Positions 1 to 7,579 of a DNA stretch of 64,000 bases are shown piece by piece. The translations under genes and the position numbers were made by a program. Each line of letters starts with the position of its first letter. Within the stretch, counting starts at the first letter, position 1. The DNA comes from Hymenobacter ginkgonis (lineage in GTDB: Bacteria > Bacteroidota > Bacteroidia > Cytophagales > Hymenobacteraceae), in assembly GCF_009755225.1 (NCBI RefSeq), contig NZ_WQKZ01000009.1, positions 1 to 64,000 on the forward strand, read 5' to 3'. The notes below the pieces were generated by a model. It was given only the letters and a program-made list of their open reading frames with translations, was not told the origin of the DNA and did no database searches.

Positions 1-1
1 C

Positions 2-61
2 GGCGTGTGGCGCAATACGGTGCAAATGGAGCGCCGCAGCCCGAGCGTGGGCGTCGCTTAA
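2..61 (+). CDS. 3' end of a gene running in from the left edge (partial, unidentified)
   Basis: An open frame enters the window and stops with TAA at 59-61, giving the C-terminal peptide GVWRNTVQMERRSPSVGVA. It lies 12 bases before the Acr3 arsenite exporter, so it is probably an upstream member of the same arsenic operon. The piece is too short to name a family. Confidence 0.35.
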   Translation, partial: GVWRNTVQMERRSPSVGVA

Positions 62-73
62 CCTCTTTTTTTC

Positions 74-1159
74 ATGACTATGCTTCCCCAATCACTTTCC
101 GCGCCGCTCCCAACGGCTATCGCCCAGAAGAAGCTCTCGGGCCTCGACCGGGGGCTGACGCTCTGGATTTTTCTGGCCATGGCCCTGGGAGTAGGCCTGG
201 GCTATTTCGTGCCCGGCATCAACGACGCCGTAAGTTACTTTTCGGTGGGCACGGTGAACGTGCCGCTGGCCCTGGGCCTGATTCTGATGATGTACCCGCC
301 GCTGGCTAAGGTCAAGTACGAGCAACTGCCCACGGTCTTTAAAAACACGCGCATTATCGGGCTGTCGCTGGTGCTGAACTGGCTAGTGGGGCCGCTGCTC
401 ATGTTTTTCCTGGCTATCTGGCTGCTGCCCGACAAGCCCGAGTACATGATGGGGCTGATTCTCATTGGCATTGCCCGCTGCATTGCGATGGTACTCGTCT
501 GGAACGACCTGGCCGACGGCAGCCGCGAGTACGCGGCCGGCCTGGTGGCCCTCAATTCTATCTTTCAGGTGCTGTTTTACGCCGTGCTGGCCTGGCTCTT
601 TATCACGGTCCTACCCCCGCACTTCGGCCTGAGAGGCTACGCCGTGAACATCAGCATGGGTGACATTGCCCCGAGCGTGCTGATTTACCTGGGCATCCCC
701 TTCGCGGCCGGGTTTCTCTCGCGCCTAGTGCTGCGCCGTCTCAAAGGCAACGAGTGGTATGAGCGGGTGTATATCCCGGCCATTAGCCCAATTACCTTGG
801 TTGCCTTGCTATTAACCATCGTGGTCATGTTCAGCTTGAAAGGCGAAACCATCGTGCGGATTCCCCTCGACGTGCTGCGCATTGCCCTTCCGCTGGCCCT
901 CTATTTCGGTATTATGTTCGTGCTCAGCTTCGCGGCCGGCAAGTACCTGGGGGCTGACTACGCTGAAAACGCCAGCATCGCCTTCACGGCCACCGGCAAC
1001 AATTTTGAGTTGGCCATTGCCGTAGCCATTGGGGTCTTTGGGTTGAACTCAGGGCAAGCCTTTGCCGGCGTCATCGGTCCGTTGATTGAGGTGCCAGCCC
1101 TGATTGCCCTAGTAAACGTCGCCTTCTGGTTCCGCCGCCGCTGGTACACTAGCCAGTAG
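74..1159 (+). CDS. arsB: Acr3-type arsenite efflux permease
   Basis: This 361-residue inner-membrane protein has about ten hydrophobic segments and the usual length of the Acr3 (BASS superfamily) arsenite/H+ antiporters. The stretch GIARCIAMVLVWNDLA, with its conserved cysteine at residue 136, is the hallmark of Acr3, as is the later ATGNNFELAIAVAIG motif in the second inverted half. It would expel As(III) from the cytoplasm, normally after arsenate reduction. A second ATG lies two codons downstream and the true start could be either. The partial gene just upstream is probably co-transcribed, and a hairpin after the stop ends the unit. The symbol follows common usage; acr3 is equally valid. 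Confidence 0.93.
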   Translation: MTMLPQSLSAPLPTAIAQKKLSGLDRGLTLWIFLAMALGVGLGYFVPGINDAVSYFSVGTVNVPLALGLILMMYPPLAKVKYEQLPTVFKNTRIIGLSLVLNWLVGPLLMFFLAIWLLPDKPEYMMGLILIGIARCIAMVLVWNDLADGSREYAAGLVALNSIFQVLFYAVLAWLFITVLPPHFGLRGYAVNISMGDIAPSVLIYLGIPFAAGFLSRLVLRRLKGNEWYERVYIPAISPITLVALLLTIVVMFSLKGETIVRIPLDVLRIALPLALYFGIMFVLSFAAGKYLGADYAENASIAFTATGNNFELAIAVAIGVFGLNSGQAFAGVIGPLIEVPALIALVNVAFWFRRRWYTSQ

Positions 1160-1171
1160 CTTCAACGCGCC

Positions 1172-1211
1172 GGGGCCCGACAGCAGAAGTTTACGCTTCC
1201 TGTCGGGCCCC
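1172..1211. terminator. Bidirectional hairpin terminator between convergent genes
   Basis: Twelve-base arms (GGGGCCCGACAG and its complement) enclose a 16-base loop. The hairpin lies between the convergent stops of the Acr3 gene and the minus-strand protease gene. There is no long T run, so its strength is uncertain. Confidence 0.6.
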
Positions 1212-1239
1212 ATAGTATCTGCGTTTTAGACGCCACCAG

Positions 1240-2088
1240 CTACGGAACAGCCAAATAATCAGGTTTGGCCTTGGTCTTTATGGTCGTAGATGCCGGTAGG
1301 TTCAAGTCAAAGCCCCGCCGCATGACTTCCAGTAGTACGGCCGTCCGCGTAACTAATAAGTGACGCAGGCGGCCACGGCTACTCTTCACTTCCTCGGTGA
1401 TGATGCCCGCCAGCTTTTTCTCCTGGGCCGGGTCGCGCAGCAGGTAGTTGCAGGTATCCCACACGCCGCCGCCGCTGACGCCTTCCAGTTCCGGGGTTTT
1501 GTGAGGGTTGGGGTTGGTAGCGGACACTACCAGGCCCGTAGCGTTGAGCACGAGGTGGGCAGCGCGTTGCAGACTTTTGCTAGCAAGGTTGAAGTCGGTT
1601 GCCTCCGGCGCTTGCAGAAAATAGGGCTTCGGATGCACCCCGCCGCCGTAGACCCTAGTCTTGGTGGCCGGATAGCCCACCAGCAGGTAGTTGCCGGTAA
1701 GGCTTTCCAGCTTCAGGGTCAGGTCATCCAGCGTCAGGAATCGGTAGGCCTGCTGCAACTCCGCTATTTGCGGCGCGTCGCTCAGCTCCAGCACGGCTAG
1801 GTCATTGACGATGGTGCTTGTGGAGCACCACCGGCCAGCCAGTTTCATTTCGTAGCCACCCAGCACCACGTAGGTGTTGGCGGTAGCACCCTTCATGACG
1901 TGGGCGGCCGTGGCCACGAAGTAGCGGCTCTCAACAGTCAGCAGCACGCCGCTGCCGAGCGCCTCAAACTGGTCGTCGGCGTTGTACCAGTAGAACTGGA
2001 TGGTTGATTGCAGTATCGCATCGGTAGCGATACCAAGTCTTTGGGCTTTCTCTTGTAAAAGCCCCAGCATTTTTGGCGTAGTTGCCAT
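1240..2088 (-). CDS. Trypsin-like serine peptidase (S1 fold), cytoplasmic
   Basis: This 282-residue protein has a chymotrypsin-fold triad in the expected order: His63 in TAAHV, Asp96 in NDLAVLEL and Ser205 in GVSGGGVW. It has no signal peptide, transmembrane segment or PDZ domain, unlike HtrA/Deg proteases. This resembles the stand-alone trypsin-like domains seen in stress or defence contexts, and the substrate cannot be read from the sequence. The ATG at 2088 gives a helical N-terminus before the first beta strand. It stands alone, convergent with the arsenic exporter, and about 390 bases separate it from the divergent copper cluster. Confidence 0.75.
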   Translation of the reverse strand: MATTPKMLGLLQEKAQRLGIATDAILQSTIQFYWYNADDQFEALGSGVLLTVESRYFVATAAHVMKGATANTYVVLGGYEMKLAGRWCSTSTIVNDLAVLELSDAPQIAELQQAYRFLTLDDLTLKLESLTGNYLLVGYPATKTRVYGGGVHPKPYFLQAPEATDFNLASKSLQRAAHLVLNATGLVVSATNPNPHKTPELEGVSGGGVWDTCNYLLRDPAQEKKLAGIITEEVKSSRGRLRHLLVTRTAVLLEVMRRGFDLNLPASTTIKTKAKPDYLAVP

Positions 2089-2476
2089 AGGTAAAAGGGG
2101 TAAAAAATAAAGTTATTGATTGGGGCACCAAGAATCAGGTCCTGATAACCCCGCTCACCAATGAATACGAAATCCACCCCACCGCTTGGAAAAAGGCTAA
2201 AATTTATTTTCGAAGCCCTGCGGCATTATCAGGCAGTTACCAGCGACATGCTTATAAAATCACGTCACATACTTGCATAATTTTGCACTAAGTACTCACC
2301 CGACGCTTGGCGGCTGCCTCAGCAAAACGCCCTAGGGCACTCACGGAGGCCTTTTTACTCCTGCATCTCCATAAGCCTGACCTAGCTGCCGGAACCCTTT
2401 TGCGGCTTCGCGGGTAAGGAAGCAGCCCATTTCCTCTCGGGAGAAAACCTAATTTTGCGGCTGCTTAGCGCCCGTT
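2089..2476. other. Divergent intergenic region between protease and copper cluster
   Basis: No convincing gene is seen in these 388 bases. The region is AT-richer than its surroundings, especially 2180-2290. It must hold the protease promoter (minus strand) and the copper-cluster promoter (plus strand). Two TAATTTTG boxes point rightward, at 2278-2285 and 2450-2457; only the second sits at a sensible distance from a start codon. Confidence 0.5.
2450..2457 (+). promoter_or_regulatory. -7 promoter box (TAATTTTG) of the copper cluster
   Basis: TAATTTTG matches the Bacteroidota sigma-ABfr -7 consensus TAnnTTTG exactly. Transcription would begin near 2461, about 16 bases before the ATG at 2477. 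No clear TTTG -33 element is seen at the right distance. Confidence 0.55.
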
Positions 2477-2950
2477 ATGTTCCGTAGCCTGTACCCTTTC
2501 CGCCGTTTGCTGGCGACGAGCTTCCTGCTCGTCTTCGTCAACGTGTTCGTGGGGCAGTGCTGGTGCGCGACGGTAAATCTTACCTTGCTGGCACCGCCGA
2601 TGGCGGCCATGCGCCACCACGAAGCCCAGAAGCCGGCGCACCCCGGCTGCCACGGGCACGGCGCGGTAGCCGAGCACCAGGTCAAGCACGATGGCCACCC
2701 GGCCAAGTCGCCCCGCAGCCACGACTGCTGCAAGGATAAGTCGGCTTCGCTGCTGTCCTCGCTGACCACGCCCGCTCAGAAGCACCTGCTTATCCCTGCC
2801 CCGGCTGTGCTGCCGGCGGCAATCGAGTTTCATTTTCGGCCCCTGGCTGGCAAGTGGGACCGCACGGCTACCGTTGTCCTGGTTTCGCCCCGGCAGCTCA
2901 AGCCCAAAATACCTGACATCCGCATTTTCATCCAGTCGCTGACTGTCTGA
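2477..2950 (+). CDS. Small His/Cys-rich secreted or membrane-anchored protein heading the copper cluster
   Basis: This 157-residue protein has an N-terminal hydrophobic segment (about residues 10-32, signal peptide or anchor). It is followed by a stretch rich in His and Cys (MRHHEAQK, HPGCHGHG, SHDCCKDK), which suggests transition-metal binding outside the cytoplasm. I do not recognise a named family, though similar small proteins often open copper-efflux clusters in Bacteroidota. A perfect TAATTTTG promoter box lies just upstream, so this gene probably starts the transcript that continues into the next six or more genes. A role as metal buffer or sensor is inference. Confidence 0.6.
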   Translation: MFRSLYPFRRLLATSFLLVFVNVFVGQCWCATVNLTLLAPPMAAMRHHEAQKPAHPGCHGHGAVAEHQVKHDGHPAKSPRSHDCCKDKSASLLSSLTTPAQKHLLIPAPAVLPAAIEFHFRPLAGKWDRTATVVLVSPRQLKPKIPDIRIFIQSLTV

Positions 2951-3078
2951 TTCTTCCGACGCGCTAAGGCTCGCGCCGGCATAGCTATGCTATGTCCGGG
3001 GCGGGCCTTTTCGTTTGCTCGTCCGCGTGGCTAGGCCGCGCCCCCTCCCCCCATTTTCCTGGTTTTTCCTCCTCCGCA

Positions 3079-3210
3079 ATGAAGAGTTGCTGTCAGGAGG
3101 CCGGCGCGCTGCCCCCCCGTGGGCCGGGCCGCCGCTGGCTGTCCTACCTGCTCTACGCCGGGCTGGCTGCCGCGCTGGGCTTCGTGCTCTGGCAGCAGTG
3201 GCAGGCGTAG
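3079..3210 (+). CDS. Very small single-pass membrane protein (43 aa)
   Basis: The frame starting MKSCCQEAGALPP encodes a CC pair near the N-terminus and one hydrophobic helix (LSYLLYAGLAAALGFVLW, residues 21-38). An upstream start at 2992 would add an implausible N-terminus, so the ATG at 3079 is preferred. It sits between two metal-binding secreted proteins and is probably co-transcribed with them. The paired cysteines before a membrane helix suggest a small copper-associated accessory protein, but no family can be assigned. Confidence 0.5.
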   Translation: MKSCCQEAGALPPRGPGRRWLSYLLYAGLAAALGFVLWQQWQA

Positions 3211-3259
3211 GCCCCAACGGCCTTTTCGGCCCCGCATTTCCCATCCCATACCCGTTTTC

Positions 3260-4207
3260 ATGCATCGCATTCTTGTTCCGCTGCTGGCCGCTGCCAGCAT
3301 TTTCGCCGTTGCCGGCTGCTCCTCGGATTCGTCCAGCAGCAGCGCCACCAACACCGTTACCACGCCCACCGGCACCGCGCCCGACAGCACCGCTGCCCAC
3401 GCCGGGGGCCACACCTACGCCTGCCCCATGCACCCAGAGGTGACCAGTACCAAGCCCGGCGAGAAGTGCCCCAAGTGCGGCATGGAGCTAGTCCACAACG
3501 ACCAGGTAAGCAATGGCAAAAGCTACCAGATGAAGTTCGAGCCCCAGCCTATGCAGCTGGTGGCCGGCCAGCCGGCGACGCTCACCTACACCCCGCAGGA
3601 ACTCGGCAATGAAAAGGCTCCGGTACCGCTGGCCGTGGTGCACGAGAAGAAAATCCACCTCATCATCGTCCGCAAGGACCTCTCGGTGTTCGACCACGAG
3701 CACCCCGAGTTCACGGCCGCTGGCAACTACAAGGCCGCCTTCACTTTCCCCAAGGGCGGCGACTACGTGCTGTTTCAGGACTACACGCCCGCTGGCAGCG
3801 GCCACCAGCTCGGCCGCCAGGTGGTGAGCGTGCAGGGCCCCAAGTACACACCCGTCAAGTTCAGCAAAGACCAGATGCAGTGGCGCCAGGATGGCTACCA
3901 GGCCACCCTCTCCTTTGACAAGGCGCTGAAAGTCGGGCAGCTGCTGGGCATGAAAATCAGCCTTAGCAAGAACGGCCAGCCCGTGACGGACCTCGACAAG
4001 TACCTAGGGGCGCTGGGCCACGTCGTGGTCATCAGCGAGGACACCGAGCGCTACCTGCACGTGCACCCCAACGACCAAGCCGACAAGGGCCCCGTCATCG
4101 GCTTCAATACCAACTTCGAAAAGCCCGGCCTCTACCGCGTGTTCCTGCAATTCAACCACGGCGGGCAGATTCACACCAGCGACTTCACCATTAACGTGCA
4201 GGCCTAA
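3260..4207 (+). CDS. Lipoprotein with heavy-metal-binding (CPMHP) domain and two beta domains
   Basis: The 315-residue product starts with a lipoprotein signal ending AVAGC (Cys20), so it should be anchored at the outer face of a membrane. Residues about 54-78 form a heavy-metal-binding motif (YACPMHPE ... CPKCGMEL) of the kind found in CusB-like and P-type ATPase N-termini. The rest holds two related beta-rich segments with conserved His (HEKKIHLIIV, FDHEHPEF, YLHVHPND), resembling copper-trafficking periplasmic domains. The start at MHRILVPLLAAASI was chosen because it gives the lipoprotein signal. It probably hands metal to the CusCBA pump encoded downstream. Confidence 0.8.
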   Translation: MHRILVPLLAAASIFAVAGCSSDSSSSSATNTVTTPTGTAPDSTAAHAGGHTYACPMHPEVTSTKPGEKCPKCGMELVHNDQVSNGKSYQMKFEPQPMQLVAGQPATLTYTPQELGNEKAPVPLAVVHEKKIHLIIVRKDLSVFDHEHPEFTAAGNYKAAFTFPKGGDYVLFQDYTPAGSGHQLGRQVVSVQGPKYTPVKFSKDQMQWRQDGYQATLSFDKALKVGQLLGMKISLSKNGQPVTDLDKYLGALGHVVVISEDTERYLHVHPNDQADKGPVIGFNTNFEKPGLYRVFLQFNHGGQIHTSDFTINVQA

Positions 4208-4258
4208 CCGGCATCGTCACCCCCCCCCTTTTTTACCACCACCTCTTACCCAAACCCC

Positions 4259-5080
4259 ATGAACAAGTCCGCTTTTTTCCTCGCCGCCCTGTGCTCGGGC
4301 ACCCTGCTGCTAGGCAGCTGCAACGCCGATAAATCAGCTGATAACACGGCTACCGAAACGAGTTCGGCCAAGGCCGATACCACTGCTGCCGCTGGCGATA
4401 TGGCCGGCATGGACCACTCCAAAATGGCGGATGGCGCGGCCGGCACCTCCCCCCTGATGGCGTCTATGAACGACATGATGGCCAAGATGAACGCCATGAA
4501 GATGAAGGGCAACACCGACCACGACTTTGCCCACATGATGCTGGAGCACCACAAGGGGGCGGTGGCCATGGCCGACATCGAGCTGCGCGACGGCAAGGAT
4601 GCCACCATGCGCCAGATGGCCGAAAAAATCAAGGCCGACCAGCAGAAGGAAATCGGCGAGCTGGAGCCCATCGCCGAGCGCCTGGACTCGGCCCCGACCA
4701 ACTACAAGCCCCAGGACCCGGCCGACCCTTTCACTGCCCAGATGAAGGCCTCGATGGATGGCATGATGAAAAACATGCCCCAGCTGGTGGCCGACCCGGA
4801 CATGAACTTCAATATGATGATGACGGTGCACCACCAGAGCGCCGTGGACATGGCCAAAGCGGAGCTGGCCCACGGCAAGGATACCAAGCTCAAGGAGATG
4901 GCCAAAATGATGATTGATGCCCAGCAGCAGGAAATCCAGCAGTTCAAGGACTGGCACGCCAAGAACGAGGGCAAAATGAAGACGACCGCCGCCGCCTACG
5001 TGTGCCCGATGAACGACGGGGGCCAGGGCGACGCGCCCGGCAAATGCCCGAAGTGCGGCATGGACCTGAAAAAGGCTTAA
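4259..5080 (+). CDS. DUF305 lipoprotein with duplicated ferritin-like domain and C-terminal metal motif
   Basis: This 273-residue lipoprotein (LLLGSC, Cys21) holds two DUF305 four-helix units. Each has the signature pair: HDFAHMMLEHHKGAVAMA and MNFNMMMTVHHQSAVDMA, with AxxI-type helices ending QQKEI and QQQEI. It is very rich in Met and His, as in copper-binding DUF305 proteins. The last 30 residues add a heavy-metal-binding motif (YVCPM ... CPKCGMDL), so duplication and motif fusion are both visible. It lies 51 bases after the preceding lipoprotein gene. A role as extracytoplasmic copper or silver sponge is inferred. Confidence 0.85.
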   Translation: MNKSAFFLAALCSGTLLLGSCNADKSADNTATETSSAKADTTAAAGDMAGMDHSKMADGAAGTSPLMASMNDMMAKMNAMKMKGNTDHDFAHMMLEHHKGAVAMADIELRDGKDATMRQMAEKIKADQQKEIGELEPIAERLDSAPTNYKPQDPADPFTAQMKASMDGMMKNMPQLVADPDMNFNMMMTVHHQSAVDMAKAELAHGKDTKLKEMAKMMIDAQQQEIQQFKDWHAKNEGKMKTTAAAYVCPMNDGGQGDAPGKCPKCGMDLKKA

Positions 5081-5115
5081 TCCTGCTCCTACCCCCTCTA
5101 GCTCAGCCCTTCCCA

Positions 5116-5637
5116 ATGCTTCGCACCTTCCTCGCCGCGCTGGCCCTGCTGGCCGCCGCGCCTCTTGCCCACGCCCAGCACGCTGAGATGGCGGCGGGTG
5201 AAACCCACGCCCACGTCGCCCCCCACGGCGGCGTGGTGCGCTCGGCCAGCCCCTACCACCTCGAACTGGTCGCCCAGCCCACCGAGCTGGCTTTCTACCT
5301 GCTTGGAGCCAAGATGAGCGCCGTGCCCAACAAGGGCATGAGTGGCTCGGTGCTGGTGCAGCTGACTACCAACGCGACCGTAACCGTGCCGCTCGCCCCG
5401 GCCGGTGAGGACCACCTCACGGCCAAGCTGCCCGCCGGGGCCAAGGTGCGCACGGCCATCGTGACGCTGAACACGGCCGACGGCAAAGCCCTGACCGTGC
5501 GCTTCGACAAACTGGACGAGGCCCATCCCCACAAGACGGTGGGCGCAGCCTTCGCCTGCCCCATGCACCCGGCAGTAGCCGCCACCGAGCCCGGCAAATG
5601 CCCGCAGTGCGGCATGGCGCTGGTCAAGAAATCCTAG
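5116..5637 (+). CDS. Periplasmic protein with C-terminal heavy-metal-binding domain
   Basis: The 173-residue product has a cleavable signal peptide (cleavage near APLAHA-Q). A beta-rich body follows that begins with a His cluster (HAEMAAGETHAHVAPHGG). A C-terminal heavy-metal-binding motif spans about residues 145-170 (FACPMHPA ... CPQCGMAL). It is the third protein in a row carrying this motif. The gene lies between the DUF305 gene and the TolC-like gene, in line with a periplasmic metallochaperone for the pump. The ATG at 5116 is the only start giving a signal peptide. Confidence 0.75.
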   Translation: MLRTFLAALALLAAAPLAHAQHAEMAAGETHAHVAPHGGVVRSASPYHLELVAQPTELAFYLLGAKMSAVPNKGMSGSVLVQLTTNATVTVPLAPAGEDHLTAKLPAGAKVRTAIVTLNTADGKALTVRFDKLDEAHPHKTVGAAFACPMHPAVAATEPGKCPQCGMALVKKS

Positions 5638-5723
5638 CTGCTGGTGGTCCGCGTTCGGGCCGCCCCTGTGTACCGCTCCCCTCCGCTGGCCGCTGCCGGC
5701 GGAGGGGACAAGCGGCCTAACCA

Positions 5724-6968
5724 ATGCCTATGAATCACCTTCCCATTTTCCATCGCCTGCCCGGGCTCTTGCTGCTGCTGTTGCTGGCGGCCGGGCCGGC
5801 GGGCGCGCAGCAGGTCGTGGTGCGCCTGGATAGCGCCGAGCAGCAGGCCCTGCGCCGGCACCCGCGCCTGCGCCAGTCGGCGCAGGAAATCGCGGAGCAG
5901 CGCGCCCTGAAGCGCGGCAGCTTTTCGCCCACCAACCCAGACTTTCTGTTTTCCGCGCCCACGGGCGAGCGGTGGGCGCCGGGCGTGGTGCAAACCATCG
6001 ACTTCCCCACCGTGTACCGCCGGCAGGCGCAGGCCGCGCAGGCCGGCATCACCCTGGCCGAGCGGGGCCTCGACGTGAACCGGGCCACCGTGCGCCGCGA
6101 TGTGCGCCAGGCCTTTTTGAGCCTGCAATTTGCGGAAGCGCAGGTGCGGCAGCTCACCTACCAGGACAGCTTGTTTCAGACGCTGCAAGTGGCTACCGAC
6201 CGCCTGTTTAAGGCCGGCGAGGTAACGGCCTTGCAGCGGGTGAGCACCGAGGCCGAAGCCCGGCAGGTGCGCAACCAGCTCGACCAGGCCGTGGTAGACC
6301 AGCGCTCGGCCCAGCGGCGGCTGGGGCTCTTAGTAGGAGCGCCCGAGGCCAACCTGACGGCCGACACCGACCTGCGCCAGACTGGCCCCGAGCTGGCCCG
6401 CGCTGGTGCGGAGCTGCTGGGCACGCTGCCCACCCAGGACAGCGCCGCCGTGGCCCTGAGCCCCACCCTGGCCTACTACGGCCAGAGCGTGGCCCTGAGC
6501 CAGTCGGGCATTAGCCTGGTGCGCGCCCGGCGCACCCCGGCCCTGACGGTAGGCTACCAGAACCAGGCTTACGGCGACTCGCCCACCCGGTACCGCTTCC
6601 AGTTTGGCGCGTCGATACCCATCTGGTTCTGGACCTACCGCGCCCAGCTGCAAGCGGCCACGGCGCGCAGCAAGGCCGCCCAGGCCCAGCTGCAAGTGCA
6701 GCGCCTCGACCTGGGCACCCAGTACCAGCAGGCCCTGGCCGACACGCGCAAGTTTGCCGCCTCGCTCACCTACTACGAGCAGACGGGCCTTCCCCAGTCG
6801 CGGGCCATTATCAGCCAGTCGCAGCGCCTGTTCAAGGCCGGTGAAATCAGCTACCTGGTGCTGATTCAGAGCCTCAACCAGGCCTTTACCATTCAGAATA
6901 CCTACCTGACGACCATCCGCGACTACCGTCAGGCCATCGTGGCACTTAACTACCTGCGGGGACAATAA
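5724..6968 (+). CDS. cusC: CusC/TolC-family outer-membrane efflux protein
   Basis: The product is 414 residues, standard for the family, with a signal peptide ending AGPAGA-QQ. Long alternating helices contain the duplicated TolC signature, including FKAGEVTALQRVSTEAE and FKAGEISYLVLIQSL, about 200 residues apart. It would form the outer-membrane channel of the tripartite pump whose adaptor and RND subunit follow. Its stop overlaps the next start (TAATG at 6966-6970), which indicates translational coupling. A second ATG lies two codons in; either start keeps the signal peptide. Confidence 0.88.
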   Translation: MPMNHLPIFHRLPGLLLLLLLAAGPAGAQQVVVRLDSAEQQALRRHPRLRQSAQEIAEQRALKRGSFSPTNPDFLFSAPTGERWAPGVVQTIDFPTVYRRQAQAAQAGITLAERGLDVNRATVRRDVRQAFLSLQFAEAQVRQLTYQDSLFQTLQVATDRLFKAGEVTALQRVSTEAEARQVRNQLDQAVVDQRSAQRRLGLLVGAPEANLTADTDLRQTGPELARAGAELLGTLPTQDSAAVALSPTLAYYGQSVALSQSGISLVRARRTPALTVGYQNQAYGDSPTRYRFQFGASIPIWFWTYRAQLQAATARSKAAQAQLQVQRLDLGTQYQQALADTRKFAASLTYYEQTGLPQSRAIISQSQRLFKAGEISYLVLIQSLNQAFTIQNTYLTTIRDYRQAIVALNYLRGQ

Positions 6969-7579
6969 TGAAGAACCTTCTCCTGCTTTTGCTGGCCCTG
7001 CTGCTGGCCACCGGAGCCCGCGCCCACGGCGGCGAAGACCACGGCGACGCGGCCAAGCCCTCGGCCGGGGCGGTAGCTACCACGTTTTCGGTGGCCGCGC
7101 TCTCCGAGAGCTTTGAGCTGCTGCTGCGCTTCGAGCCCCTGACCAAGGGCAAAGACGCGGACATGCGCCTTTTTATCTCGGACTACGCTACTAACGCGCC
7201 CATCAAGGGGGCTAAGCTGACCGTGACCTGCCCGGAAGCGGCCGACCTGAAGTTTGCCGTCAGCGAAAAGTCGCCGGGGGCCTACCTGGTCGAGGGCGTG
7301 TTTCCGGCCAATAAGAAATACAGCCTGGCCGTGAACATCGTGGCCGGCGACAAGGCCGATTTGATGCTGCTCTCGGGCATCGAAGTCGGCAAGCTGCTGC
7401 CCGTGGCGGCGGCCCCGGCCGCCTCGGCTCCCGCCCTCATCAGCTCCTGGAAAACCGTGCTGCTCCTCTTCGGAGCCTTCGCGCTGGGCATCGCCGCCAC
7501 CGCTTTGGTTATGCGCCGCCGTCGCCCAGTAGCGGCCGTCCCCACTTCAACGCCCGCTGTTTATGAAAACCACGCATAA
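6968..7579 (+). CDS. Membrane-anchored periplasmic protein with HGGEDHG N-terminus
   Basis: The 203-residue product has a signal peptide ending ARA, so the mature chain would begin HGGEDHGD. A beta-rich domain follows (about residues 40-135), then one C-terminal transmembrane helix (about 160-180) and a short basic tail. It overlaps the TolC gene by one base and the adaptor gene by 17, so it is a built-in part of the cus operon. An N-terminal histidine after cleavage recalls copper-binding histidine-brace proteins such as CopC, but that is inference. I do not recognise a named family. Confidence 0.7.
   Translation: MKNLLLLLLALLLATGARAHGGEDHGDAAKPSAGAVATTFSVAALSESFELLLRFEPLTKGKDADMRLFISDYATNAPIKGAKLTVTCPEAADLKFAVSEKSPGAYLVEGVFPANKKYSLAVNIVAGDKADLMLLSGIEVGKLLPVAAAPAASAPALISSWKTVLLLFGAFALGIAATALVMRRRRPVAAVPTSTPAVYENHA

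Noticed and set aside
2278..2285. TAATTTTG box as a second promoter of the copper cluster
   Set aside because: It would give a leader of nearly 190 bases and has no clear -33 element; the box at 2450 fits better.
4334..5116. Long minus-strand frame encoding a very His/Gly/Val-rich protein opposite the DUF305 gene
   Set aside because: It is the antisense of a Met/His-rich coding region with GC-biased third positions; there is no plausible family, and a well-supported gene lies on the other strand.
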